Below, one piece after another: positions 17,524 through 24,266 of a DNA stretch of 48,861 nt (the first letter of the stretch is position 1; every line of letters starts with the position of its first letter). The translations under genes were made by a program, and so were the position numbers. The notes under the pieces were generated by a model, which did not search any database, was not told where the DNA came from, and worked only from the letters and a program-made list of their open reading frames with translations. Origin of the DNA: an uncultured Eubacteriales bacterium (GTDB taxonomy: Bacteria; Bacillota; Clostridia; Oscillospirales; Acutalibacteraceae). The stretch lies in assembly GCA_934541115.1 (NCBI GenBank), contig CAKTDF010000017.1:1-48861 (forward strand), read 5' to 3'.

Positions 17524-18126
17524 TTACTCAGCTTTTTTCTTTTCTCTTTTGAGCGGTTTGAGTTGCGGCGAGCTGAGGTCAAGAAGTGAGCCTACCGCAA
17601 GAGCACCGATAACGGTCAGAATCAGTTCGGGGAGCATATAGCCGCCGTTGTAGGTGAGTGAATAGAGCCATACCGGCTGACCGTCGGCATAGCTGCCCCA
17701 GATTGTTACGCCGCTGATAAAGTGGCAGATAAAGCGCAGAACCGAAACGACCGCGCCTGCCGCAGCGAGAGAAAGAGCCTGATTCTTGATTTTCTTCTTG
17801 AACATTCCGCCGAGTCCAAGAACCGAGAAAGCAACAACGTAGTCGGCAAGAACAAGAATGAGGTAACCTGTGATTCCGGTTACATAAGAGAAATTCTTAA
17901 GGCCAAAGAGCATATTGATTATACCCATTGTAAAGCCTGTGAGAAGTCCCTGCCCAACTCCGTAGCGATAGCCGATAATGAGAATCGGGAGCTGCGAGAA
18001 GAAAGTTACCGAGCCGCCGAACGGAAACTCAATCGGCGTAAACTCGTTGAGGATTACGGCAAGAGCAAGCATTATTGCGCTTTCCGTAAGCATTTGGATT
18101 GTTGAAATTTTCTTTTTGTCGTCCAT
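17524..18126 (-). CDS. thiT: Thiamine-specific ECF transporter S component
   Basis: 200 residues, about six hydrophobic helices. ThiT-like segments are visible: F-P-F-G-G-S-V-T-F-F-S-Q-L-P-I near 38-52, then Y-R-Y-G-V-G-Q-G, and V-T-I-W-G-S-Y-A-D-G with aromatic residues typical of the thiamine pocket. It binds thiamine outside and passes it through a shared ECF energising module (EcfA, EcfA', EcfT), which is not encoded here. ATG 18126 has AGGAGGT upstream; the frame open to 18156 would lie in the riboswitch expression platform. The TPP riboswitch directly ahead supports the substrate independently of the protein sequence. It is a single-gene unit. Confidence 0.93.
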   Translation of the reverse strand: MDDKKKISTIQMLTESAIMLALAVILNEFTPIEFPFGGSVTFFSQLPILIIGYRYGVGQGLLTGFTMGIINMLFGLKNFSYVTGITGYLILVLADYVVAFSVLGLGGMFKKKIKNQALSLAAAGAVVSVLRFICHFISGVTIWGSYADGQPVWLYSLTYNGGYMLPELILTVIGALAVGSLLDLSSPQLKPLKREKKKAE

Positions 18127-18155
18127 AACGACACCTCCTGAATTTTTTCGGGGCA

Positions 18156-18275
18156 AAAGAAAAAACGCCCCGTCATGATCGTAAAATCACAAGGCGTTCA
18201 TGCTTCCTACGCCGGCATTACCCGGTTCAGGTCAAAGGGTATGATCTCAGCCAATTAAAAAATCAGCACCCCTGT
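18156..18275 (-). promoter_or_regulatory. TPP riboswitch with intrinsic terminator controlling thiT
   Basis: On the minus strand the THI-box hallmarks appear in order: GGGGTGC (18272-18266), CTGAGA (near 18250-18245), ACCCTTTGACCTGA (18239-18226), CCGGGTAATGCCGGCGTAGG (18224-18205). The expression platform follows: AACGCC (18198-18193) pairs with GGCGTT (18169-18164), with an inner TGAT/ATCA stem, and a run of T ends near 18156. Binding of thiamine pyrophosphate should favour termination before thiT. Confidence 0.95.
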
Positions 18276-18300
18276 AATATTTACGGTTATATAACCTCCG

Positions 18301-18349
18301 ATCAACCGACGACGCAAAATGTTCAGACAAAACTGCGTCCGCCGTTTGA
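18301..18349 (-). promoter_or_regulatory. Leader hairpin upstream of the TPP aptamer
   Basis: About 15 bp with two mismatches (18349-18334 with 18316-18302) and a 17-nt loop, between the thiT transcription start and the aptamer. It may insulate the aptamer fold or protect the 5' end. Confidence 0.45.
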
Positions 18350-18364
18350 CTCGCGGTCATCTAC

Positions 18365-18393
18365 ACTTTACCACCGCTTAACCGTCTTGTCAA
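18365..18393 (-). promoter_or_regulatory. Promoter of the thiT leader
   Basis: Minus strand TTGACA (18393-18388), 17 nt, TAAAGT (18370-18365). It begins 17 nt past the yfcE stop; no terminator separates the two, so some read-through from yfcE into thiT is possible. Confidence 0.65.
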
Positions 18394-18409
18394 GAGGAAA
18401 GCGATTGTT

Positions 18410-18952
18410 TTATACTCTGTATTCGTTATACACTTCTCCGCCGAGCTTTTTCCAAAGAAAAACGCCGTCTTCAAGCGTCATATATCCATGAGCGCTGTTC
18501 TCTTTCGGTATCGAGACCGAGCCGGGATTCATAAAAACAAAGCCTAACTTTTCCTCGCAGCGCGGAACATGGGTATGACCGTAAAGGAGGATATCTCCGC
18601 TTTTCATGGGCAGCATTTTCTCCTCGTTAAAGATATGCCCATGAGTTGCAAAAACAAGTCTTTTTCCGAGATCAAGCACGGAGTACTCGGCAAGCACCGG
18701 AAAAGGCAGAACCATTTGGTCAACCTCGCTGTCGCAATTTCCGCGAACAGAAAAGACCTCGTCTTTAAAGGGAAACAGCATCGCTATCACCTTTTTCGGC
18801 GCGTAATCGCGCGGAAGATCATTTCTCGGACCGTGATACAGGATATCACCAAGCAAAAGCAAACGGTCCGCGTTTTCTCTTTTATAATCCTCAAGCATTT
18901 TTTCGCAGTAATATGCACTCCCGTGAATATCAGAGGCTATGAACCACTTCAT
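18410..18952 (-). CDS. yfcE: YfcE/MJ0936-type metallophosphodiesterase
   Basis: 180 residues, full length for this calcineurin-like phosphoesterase family. Metal ligands in order: A-S-D-I-H-G (D8, H10), L-L-G-D-I-L, R-G-N-C-D, T-H-G-H and G-H-T-H. Members hydrolyse phosphodiesters with Mn2+ or similar metals; the physiological substrate is generally unknown. The ATG follows the LysR stop by two bases (TAA-TT-ATG), so translation is probably coupled and the pair forms an operon. The upstream ribosome site is weak (AGGG inside the LysR 3' end), fitting coupling. Confidence 0.92.
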   Translation of the reverse strand: MKWFIASDIHGSAYYCEKMLEDYKRENADRLLLLGDILYHGPRNDLPRDYAPKKVIAMLFPFKDEVFSVRGNCDSEVDQMVLPFPVLAEYSVLDLGKRLVFATHGHIFNEEKMLPMKSGDILLYGHTHVPRCEEKLGFVFMNPGSVSIPKENSAHGYMTLEDGVFLWKKLGGEVYNEYRV

Positions 18953-18954
18953 AA

Positions 18955-19881
18955 TTATTTCATTACCCTGCGCTTTGCCTGAACAAGCTGTTCAATGAAA
19001 AGATTGTCCAGTCGGCTGAGGGTATACTCCTTTCTGTAAATCAGAACGTCTTTATAAACACGCTCGTTCTCATCACACTTTCGCTCAACAAGGTCATAAC
19101 GGTCAAGCAGCGATTGCGGAATTGAAGAAACCCACATGAATGTCTCCGGATTTTGAGAAAGCAGCTCAAATTGGCTAGCGCGCTCAAAAACAAAAATTCG
19201 CCTGCTTGAATTATCGGGCAGCTCCTCTTTTTTTATCTGAGCGAACGGAAGTGACGGAACATACGGGTCGGCGTGTGCAATTTCAATTTTATCCTTGAGA
19301 TCTTCATACGTGATGACTGACTTTTTGGCAAGCGAGCTTTTTTTGTTCATCAAAAGAACGTAGCGGAACTTTGTGACAAGCTCATGAGAAAGTCCTTTTT
19401 CCTCCATCATCGTTTTGTAATATTTATCATAACTTTCGGCATAACGAACTATTCCGAGCTTGTAATTTTCCTGCAAAACGTTGCGCAGCGTGCGCATGGA
19501 GTTGGTTTCCTTATAAAAAACTTCAACCGGCGTCTGCTTTTCAAGCAGCTTTGAAAACGCGGCAAAAGCTTCGGTAATATAACTCGCACGCGGAACAGAA
19601 ACCGAAAAGCGCTCACGGCTGACGCGAGAATTTTTGAACATTTCTTCAATCTCGTCAACCTGTTTCAAAACGGTTTTTGCGTAGCGGATAAAAACTTCAC
19701 CGTCCGGAGTGAGGAACATGCCCTTTGCGCTGCGTTCAAAAATCGTTACGCCGAGGCTCGTTTCAAGCTCTTTGACAGCACGGCTGAGCGTAGGCTGACC
19801 GACATAAAGCAGCTCGGCAGCCTTGTTGATCGATTTTGTTTCTGCAATTTCAACAGCATATTTCATATGAAGCAGGTTCAT
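18955..19881 (-). CDS. LysR-family transcriptional regulator
   Basis: 308 residues. N-terminal winged HTH: S-I-N-K-A-A-E-L-L-Y-V-G-Q-P-T-L-S-R-A-V-K-E-L-E near 16-39, then G-V-T-I-F-E-R and the F-x-x-Y-A linker helix. The periplasmic-binding-like effector domain covers about 90-300. GGAGGT precedes the ATG. LysR proteins usually regulate a divergent neighbour, but here the upstream gene runs in the same direction, so the target may be yfcE and itself, or lie elsewhere. The effector is unknown. Confidence 0.93.
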   Translation of the reverse strand: MNLLHMKYAVEIAETKSINKAAELLYVGQPTLSRAVKELETSLGVTIFERSAKGMFLTPDGEVFIRYAKTVLKQVDEIEEMFKNSRVSRERFSVSVPRASYITEAFAAFSKLLEKQTPVEVFYKETNSMRTLRNVLQENYKLGIVRYAESYDKYYKTMMEEKGLSHELVTKFRYVLLMNKKSSLAKKSVITYEDLKDKIEIAHADPYVPSLPFAQIKKEELPDNSSRRIFVFERASQFELLSQNPETFMWVSSIPQSLLDRYDLVERKCDENERVYKDVLIYRKEYTLSRLDNLFIEQLVQAKRRVMK

Positions 19882-19921
19882 ATTTTACCTCCTCTGTCAA
19901 GATCGGCGACTGTCCATTGAT

Positions 19922-19949
19922 ATTATATCCGAAAAAAGAGAAAAGTCAA
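19922..19949 (-). promoter_or_regulatory. Promoter of the LysR-yfcE operon
   Basis: Minus strand TTGACT (19949-19944), 16 nt, TATAAT (19927-19922). The -35 overlaps the stop codon of the upstream HTH gene. Confidence 0.65.
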
Positions 19950-21367
19950 TCCTGCGCCTTAGCCGCCGCGTCGCACTGATCAATGAGACTGTCAAGCAAG
20001 CTTTCAACAAAGCTGTTGGGCAGCAAACAACCGTTGACCTCGAGGTACTCCGGAATCGCCTTAAAAACATCACTCAGCTGAGAATCCATCAAAAGCAGGA
20101 ATGCCGCGCCGAGGTAGTCGCCGTCCGGACGGTTGGCCGAGTCAAAGGCAAACAAAACGCCGTTGTTATATGCCTCGATTGAAATGCCGGGCGCTGTCGG
20201 CACAAGGTCGCTGTTGAGCATCTTCATGCAGAAATCGGGGTCGCCGAGGCGTTTTTTGTAGTTAATAAAAGCCTTTTTTCTGTCTTCATAACTGATCCTG
20301 TTGAGAATAACGTCAGAGGCGTCAAATGCTTTTCCGTTTTCAAAAAAGCGCAAAAGACCGCGCTGGCTCATAACGAGGCTTTTCATATGAAATTCCTGAC
20401 AGTATTCAACGTGACCCCAACAGGCGCTGAGCACCAAGTCACGGTTCGGAACCTCTTTTTTGAGTGCATTGTCAAGAATGTCAAAGGTTGTGAAATAATG
20501 CAGCGAAAAATCCGAATCAAAAGCCGAGTGTATTTCAAGCTGATATATCTGCAGGATACTTTTCAGCTCAAACGGATCCTTTGTAAAGCGTGTGAGCGGC
20601 GTTTCGTCCGCCTCGCGCTTTATTGCGGCAAGGATATATGCACTGACCGCCGTCTTTTCCGTTGACAAAAAGCCAAACTCATGGGAATTGTCATAAAGAA
20701 GAATGGTTTTCTTTCCGATGAAATAGGTTGAAAAGGCATAATCGCTGACATTTTCTCCGGCAATGCTTGTGATATGACCGAGCTTTGCAAATTTGACGGA
20801 AGCACAAAGATTTTTTATCCTCTCTTTCAGCGGCGTAACATCGTTCGGTCTGACAGTATGCCTGACAAGAATGTCCTCGCAGCTTTTTTCCCGGATAAAG
20901 TCATAAACTATTTTGTCCACCTGGGCGTCAAAAAATGAGTAGTTTGTATATATTACCGCACCCTTGTCTGAATATTCGTTTTCAAGAAATGTGCGAACGG
21001 CAGAATAATAATCAACCGAACCGGCAAGAAAAACTCCGCCGTCGGAAACGTCAAGCTCTCTGAACGGCAGCATTATGGCAGACGGTTCTTCTCCCAACGT
21101 GTTGAGCTCGGCAAGAAAAAAGCGAATTAATTCGCTCGTTTCTTCGTCCATGTTGTCGTTGTAAAACTCGCGCATCAAGGCAGCGCGCTGAGAAGAGGAA
21201 AAATCATATTTTTTCAGCACTTCTTTAAATACATTCTCCGGCAGTGATTTTTCGCCGTTAAAAACAGAATAAATTGCAACACGGTTATATCCGATAGCAT
21301 CCGCAAAACGCGAAACAGGGATTCCGTTTTCTTTGAGAGTTGATTTCAAAAGCGCTCCAAAGCCCAT
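19946..21367 (-). CDS. XRE-like HTH protein with large uncharacterised C-terminal region
   Basis: 473 residues. The first about 60 residues form a Cro/C1-type helix-turn-helix (V-S-R-F-A-D-A-I-G-Y-N-R-V-A-I-Y-S-V-F-N-G near 17-37). The remaining about 400 residues show no domain I recognise; they are soluble, alpha/beta in pattern, with F-R-E-L-D-V-S-D-G-G-V-F-L-A near 106 and many aromatic residues. This layout suggests a one-component regulator with an unknown sensing domain. ATG 21367 has AAAGGAGG upstream and opens with the HTH, so the open frame beyond it is not coding. It has its own promoter. The long palindrome at 21533-21562 could be its operator. Confidence 0.75.
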   Translation of the reverse strand: MGFGALLKSTLKENGIPVSRFADAIGYNRVAIYSVFNGEKSLPENVFKEVLKKYDFSSSQRAALMREFYNDNMDEETSELIRFFLAELNTLGEEPSAIMLPFRELDVSDGGVFLAGSVDYYSAVRTFLENEYSDKGAVIYTNYSFFDAQVDKIVYDFIREKSCEDILVRHTVRPNDVTPLKERIKNLCASVKFAKLGHITSIAGENVSDYAFSTYFIGKKTILLYDNSHEFGFLSTEKTAVSAYILAAIKREADETPLTRFTKDPFELKSILQIYQLEIHSAFDSDFSLHYFTTFDILDNALKKEVPNRDLVLSACWGHVEYCQEFHMKSLVMSQRGLLRFFENGKAFDASDVILNRISYEDRKKAFINYKKRLGDPDFCMKMLNSDLVPTAPGISIEAYNNGVLFAFDSANRPDGDYLGAAFLLLMDSQLSDVFKAIPEYLEVNGCLLPNSFVESLLDSLIDQCDAAAKAQD

Positions 21368-21419
21368 ATGCGCAGCCTCCTTTATCTTCAGAACTTCCGA
21401 CAATACAAATTGATACGAT

Positions 21420-21449
21420 ATTTTAACATAAAAAGCAAACATGTGTCAA
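21420..21449 (-). promoter_or_regulatory. Promoter of the HTH gene
   Basis: Minus strand TTGACA (21449-21444), 18 nt, TAAAAT (21425-21420). The TTGCTT inside the spacer is an alternative -35. Confidence 0.55.
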
Positions 21450-21532
21450 TCGCACACAAAGCGCAGCAAGCACCCGTATAATGCCGCAAAGCCTTATAAA
21501 TAAAGGGATTGAGTGGCTGTATAAAAGTGTAA

Positions 21533-21562
21533 ATAAGTGTAAAAAATTTTTTTACACTTTAT
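21533..21562. repeat. A/T-rich near-perfect palindrome
   Basis: ATAAGTGTAAAAAA (21533-21546) faces TTTTTTTACACTTTAT (21547-21562) with virtually no loop. A further GTGTAAATAAGTGT direct repeat starts at about 21527. It lies between the HTH gene and the candidate small-RNA promoter; a protein-binding site is more likely than an RNA hairpin because there is no loop. Confidence 0.5.
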
Positions 21563-21567
21563 AGGAG

Positions 21568-21596
21568 TTGAAAGTTCACACCTCAACTGCTATTAT
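21568..21596 (+). promoter_or_regulatory. Promoter of a candidate small RNA
   Basis: TTGAAA (21568-21573), 17 nt, TATTAT (21591-21596), about 110 nt ahead of an isolated terminator, with no coding frame between. Confidence 0.5.
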
Positions 21597-21602
21597 ATGA
21601 GC

Positions 21603-21746
21603 ACTGATTGGGAGGAGGGCGTTAAAATCGGATTTTAGCGCACAAAAATCGGATCAAAATCGGAATAACAAATCGGAATAACAAATCGGAAAAAATCACA
21701 CTCCTGAAAACACACCGCCGCATTTTTGCTGCGGTGTGTTTTCATT
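21603..21746 (+). ncRNA. Candidate small RNA, about 140 nt
   Basis: It is bounded by the promoter at 21568-21596 and a strong terminator (12-bp stem 21707-21718 with 21731-21742, then TTTTC). Inside: a purine-rich GGGAGGAGGGCG near the 5' end, a short hairpin (about 21619-21641, GCGTTAAAAT with ATTTTAGCGC), and five ATCGG motifs in an otherwise unstructured A-rich stretch. The purine-rich site is not followed by a usable start codon and frame, so a peptide is unlikely. Its own promoter and terminator and its place between two diverging genes support an independent RNA. Confidence 0.45.
21659..21697 (+). repeat. Three 13-nt tandem units within the candidate small RNA
   Basis: ATCGGAATAACAA repeats exactly at 21659 and 21672, with a third start at 21685 (ATCGGAAAAAATC); two further ATCGG copies lie at 21627 and 21648. 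Confidence 0.7.
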
Positions 21747-21830
21747 GGCAGTACAAAAACACTGTCATAACCGTTATCCTCCGTATTTCATCTAAAATAC
21801 AAATTCGCCGGAATTGATTCTTGTTTACTA

Positions 21831-21859
21831 TTGAAAAATGGAAGAATTTTGTGTAATAT
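21831..21859 (+). promoter_or_regulatory. Promoter of the secreted hydrolase gene
   Basis: TTGAAA (21831-21836), 17 nt, TAATAT (21854-21859), 40 nt before the start codon. Confidence 0.6.
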
Positions 21860-21898
21860 GTTTGTGTACATTAGGTAACCCGAAAGGAGAGAGTAACA

Positions 21899-23716
21899 AT
21901 GAAAAAAATCATTTCGCTTTTGCTCTGCGCTCTGCTTGTTTTGCCGGCGCTTTCACTTGCGGCTTCTGCCGCCGATACCGGCTGCAACGGAGACTGCCCG
22001 AATGCACCGTCAATAGTACTGCCCGGGCTTTTTCAGAGCGAAACATTTTACTACGATGAAAACGGCAATGTTATGCTTGACTCTGACGGAGAAGTCAGAA
22101 AAGGTCCGTTCTTTCTTGACACTCCGGAGGTCATCAAGAACGCCGTGAACACCGCCCTGCTTCCACTTGTCAAAACGCTTGCAACCCAAAAGGATTCCGA
22201 GCATGAATTTGCCAACGCCCTCGGAGACGTTCTCGGCGAAGCTCTCATGGAAAGGATCAAATCCGATGAAAACGGCAACATGGTATATAATGTGCGTGCA
22301 ACGCAGTATAACACCAGCCTTGCAAATCTCAGCGAGCACGACAGAGAATACGCACTGAAAGCCATTCCTCTCAACGGCTACATTGAAAAAGCAGGCGCCG
22401 ACCACCTTTACTTCTTCTCATATTCGTCATTTGATAACATTGAAAGACTTGCAAAGCAAGTTGTTGAGCTGATTGAAACAGCAAAAAGAGAGACCGGTCA
22501 CAGCAAAGTCAACATTGTTCCGATAAGTCAGGGCGGTTCGATTTTCAATGCCGTCATGGAATACTATCCCGAGGTTGCAGACAGCATCAATCGCGTTGTC
22601 TACATCGTTCCCGCAGCTGACGGTTCAAATCTCATCGGCGACATTTACGCCTACGGTCTCAATGACAGCGACGAAGCCCTTTATGATTACATGTTCCCAA
22701 TGCTGCTTTCAAAGAACAGCGAATGGGCAGGATATCTTGTCAACTTCCTGTTGAGGATTTTTCCAAAGGACGTTCTTAACGATGTTCTTGACATAGCCAT
22801 TGACAAGCTGATTTCAGAGTATCTTTCAAATACTACCTGCCTTTGGGCTCTTGTGCCCTCTTCTTCCTACCCCATTGCACGTGAAAAGTATCTCACGGGA
22901 GATAACAAAGCCGTTATCCGCACACAAGCAGACAGATACTACCGCGCACAGCTGAATGCAAAAAAGAATATCCTTGCCATGAGAGAAAAGGGCGTTGAGG
23001 TCTTTGACCTTGTCGGATACAACAAGGCGCTTTATCCGATTGCAAAATCATGGGACAAGGTCAATGCAGACGGAATCATTCAGCTTGACTCATCTTCACT
23101 CGGTGCAGTCAGTGCAAAAATCGGCAGCACCCTCGGCGAGGGCTACACACAACAGGGCAATTCATACAAAACCTGCTGCGACCCGACCCACAACCACGTT
23201 GACCCGCGCAACATTGTTGACGCGTCAACAGGACTGCTGCCGGACCACACATTCTATTTTTACAACCAAGACCACGAGCAGACCGGCGGCTGCGATGTTC
23301 TAATCAAGCTTGCAACAAGGCTTATGTGCGACAGCAGCTTTAAAAACGTGTATTCTTATCCGAACGAGTACCCGCAGTTCAACGAATTCAGAGTAACAAA
23401 ATGGGTAACCGGTCCGCTTGAAAGCATGAAAAATTATGACACAAGCACCCTTTCACCGGAGGATGCGGCGGAGCTTAAAGCCGCAATTGCAGAGCTTGAC
23501 GCAGAGCTGCAAAAAACCGTTGTTGACAAGGAATCTTTTGACGCGGCAGTAGCGCGCTTCAACGCAATCAGAGACAAAATCACCTCAGAACAAACCGAAA
23601 GCGAAAAGAAAAAGGAAACGCTCAAAACAAGGCTCACAGATTTATTTACAATTATTCTCCGCTTTCTTTCAAAAATCTTCAACGGCGTATTCGGATTTAG
23701 GGGCTTTTCAAAGTAA
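21899..23716 (+). CDS. Secreted lipase-like alpha/beta-hydrolase fold protein
   Basis: 605 residues. A classical signal peptide (KK, hydrophobic core, A-S-A-A near 22-25) starts the protein. The mature part begins with I-V-L-P-G-L-F, like the oxyanion strand of lipases. Further on, N-I-V-P-I-S-Q-G-G-S near 206-215 resembles the nucleophile elbow (x-S-x-G) after a beta strand. The likely catalytic Asp and His are not certain; D-H-T-F-Y-F-Y-N and N-Q-D-H-E near 455-465 include candidate His residues. The C-terminal about 70 residues are Glu/Lys-rich helical sequence followed by an amphipathic hydrophobic tail. There is no LPxTG. AAAGGAG precedes the ATG. It is a single gene with its own promoter and terminator. 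An extracellular esterase/lipase is inferred; the substrate is unknown. Confidence 0.72.
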   Translation: MKKIISLLLCALLVLPALSLAASAADTGCNGDCPNAPSIVLPGLFQSETFYYDENGNVMLDSDGEVRKGPFFLDTPEVIKNAVNTALLPLVKTLATQKDSEHEFANALGDVLGEALMERIKSDENGNMVYNVRATQYNTSLANLSEHDREYALKAIPLNGYIEKAGADHLYFFSYSSFDNIERLAKQVVELIETAKRETGHSKVNIVPISQGGSIFNAVMEYYPEVADSINRVVYIVPAADGSNLIGDIYAYGLNDSDEALYDYMFPMLLSKNSEWAGYLVNFLLRIFPKDVLNDVLDIAIDKLISEYLSNTTCLWALVPSSSYPIAREKYLTGDNKAVIRTQADRYYRAQLNAKKNILAMREKGVEVFDLVGYNKALYPIAKSWDKVNADGIIQLDSSSLGAVSAKIGSTLGEGYTQQGNSYKTCCDPTHNHVDPRNIVDASTGLLPDHTFYFYNQDHEQTGGCDVLIKLATRLMCDSSFKNVYSYPNEYPQFNEFRVTKWVTGPLESMKNYDTSTLSPEDAAELKAAIAELDAELQKTVVDKESFDAAVARFNAIRDKITSEQTESEKKKETLKTRLTDLFTIILRFLSKIFNGVFGFRGFSK

Positions 23717-23721
23717 TACTC

Positions 23722-23750
23722 AAGGCTGTCCGCAAAGGGCAGCCTTTGTT
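23722..23750 (+). terminator. Terminator of the secreted hydrolase gene
   Basis: AAGGCTG (23722-23728) pairs with CAGCCTT (23740-23746), extended by inner CC/GG pairs; the following T-run is short. Confidence 0.7.
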
Positions 23751-23770
23751 ATATGCTTGATAATAACATA

Positions 23771-23798
23771 TTGACAAATTCAAAGCAGTCGGTATACT
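23771..23798 (+). promoter_or_regulatory. Promoter of the small membrane protein gene
   Basis: Perfect TTGACA (23771-23776), 16 nt, TATACT (23793-23798). Confidence 0.7.
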
Positions 23799-23845
23799 GA
23801 AATCAGCAAAGCAAAAAAATAACTTTGAATGGAGGCTCACGTTTT

Positions 23846-24142
23846 ATGAAACAGATCATTTTGAATTATTTGACAATTTTCATTCTGCCGTTTCTGCTCG
23901 GCGCTTTCGTCCGTTTTTTGCTGCGCAAATTTTCAAGAGCGTGGCTTGCAACAGCCGTCTGTGCGGTTTTGACCGCCACCATGTTCGCCCTGTTTTTGAC
24001 TGTTGACAGCTTCGGAAACGAGGCGTTCGGAATTTGGCTGTATGTTGCATCATGCTTATTGTTCGGCTCATTGCTGACAGGAACGATTGCGAGACTGCTT
24101 AACCGAAGAAAACTCTATTCATCCTTTGAACCGGAAAATTGA
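23846..24142 (+). CDS. Small integral membrane protein, unknown function
   Basis: 98 residues with three hydrophobic helices (about 5-25, 33-55, 64-84) and a basic loop R-K-F-S-R-A between the first two; the C-terminal tail is hydrophilic (R-R-K-L-Y-S-S-F-E). I do not recognise a family. ATG 23846 is used because GGAGG lies 10 nt before it; the TTG at 23825 precedes the ribosome site. It has its own promoter and terminator, so it is expressed independently of both neighbours. It resembles small holin-like or SdpI-like membrane proteins only in size. Confidence 0.7.
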   Translation: MKQIILNYLTIFILPFLLGAFVRFLLRKFSRAWLATAVCAVLTATMFALFLTVDSFGNEAFGIWLYVASCLLFGSLLTGTIARLLNRRKLYSSFEPEN

Positions 24143-24146
24143 ACGC

Positions 24147-24178
24147 AAAAGGGGCGCCTCATGGCTGCCCCTTTTTCT
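24147..24178 (+). terminator. Terminator of the small membrane protein gene
   Basis: AAAGGGGC pairs with GCCCCTTT (stem from 24148 to about 24173), followed by TTTTTCTT. Confidence 0.85.
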
Positions 24179-24206
24179 TGAAGAATGTGTAAAAATGTGA
24201 TAGGAT
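24178..24206 (+). promoter_or_regulatory. Promoter of the MFS transporter gene
   Basis: TTGAAG (24178-24183), 17 nt, TAGGAT (24201-24206). Confidence 0.45.
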
Positions 24207-24266
24207 ATAAGCTGCAATTGTGCACATGTCGATCTCATCATTTTTCAAAAGCGGAGCTGCATTTTT

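Noticed and set aside
21627..21697. 13-nt repeats as a replication iteron or CRISPR remnant
   Set aside because: Only three full units, no Rep or Cas gene nearby, and a promoter and terminator define a transcript.
21899..23716. Sortase-anchored surface protein
   Set aside because: No LPxTG-type motif or basic tail after a hydrophobic segment in the correct order.
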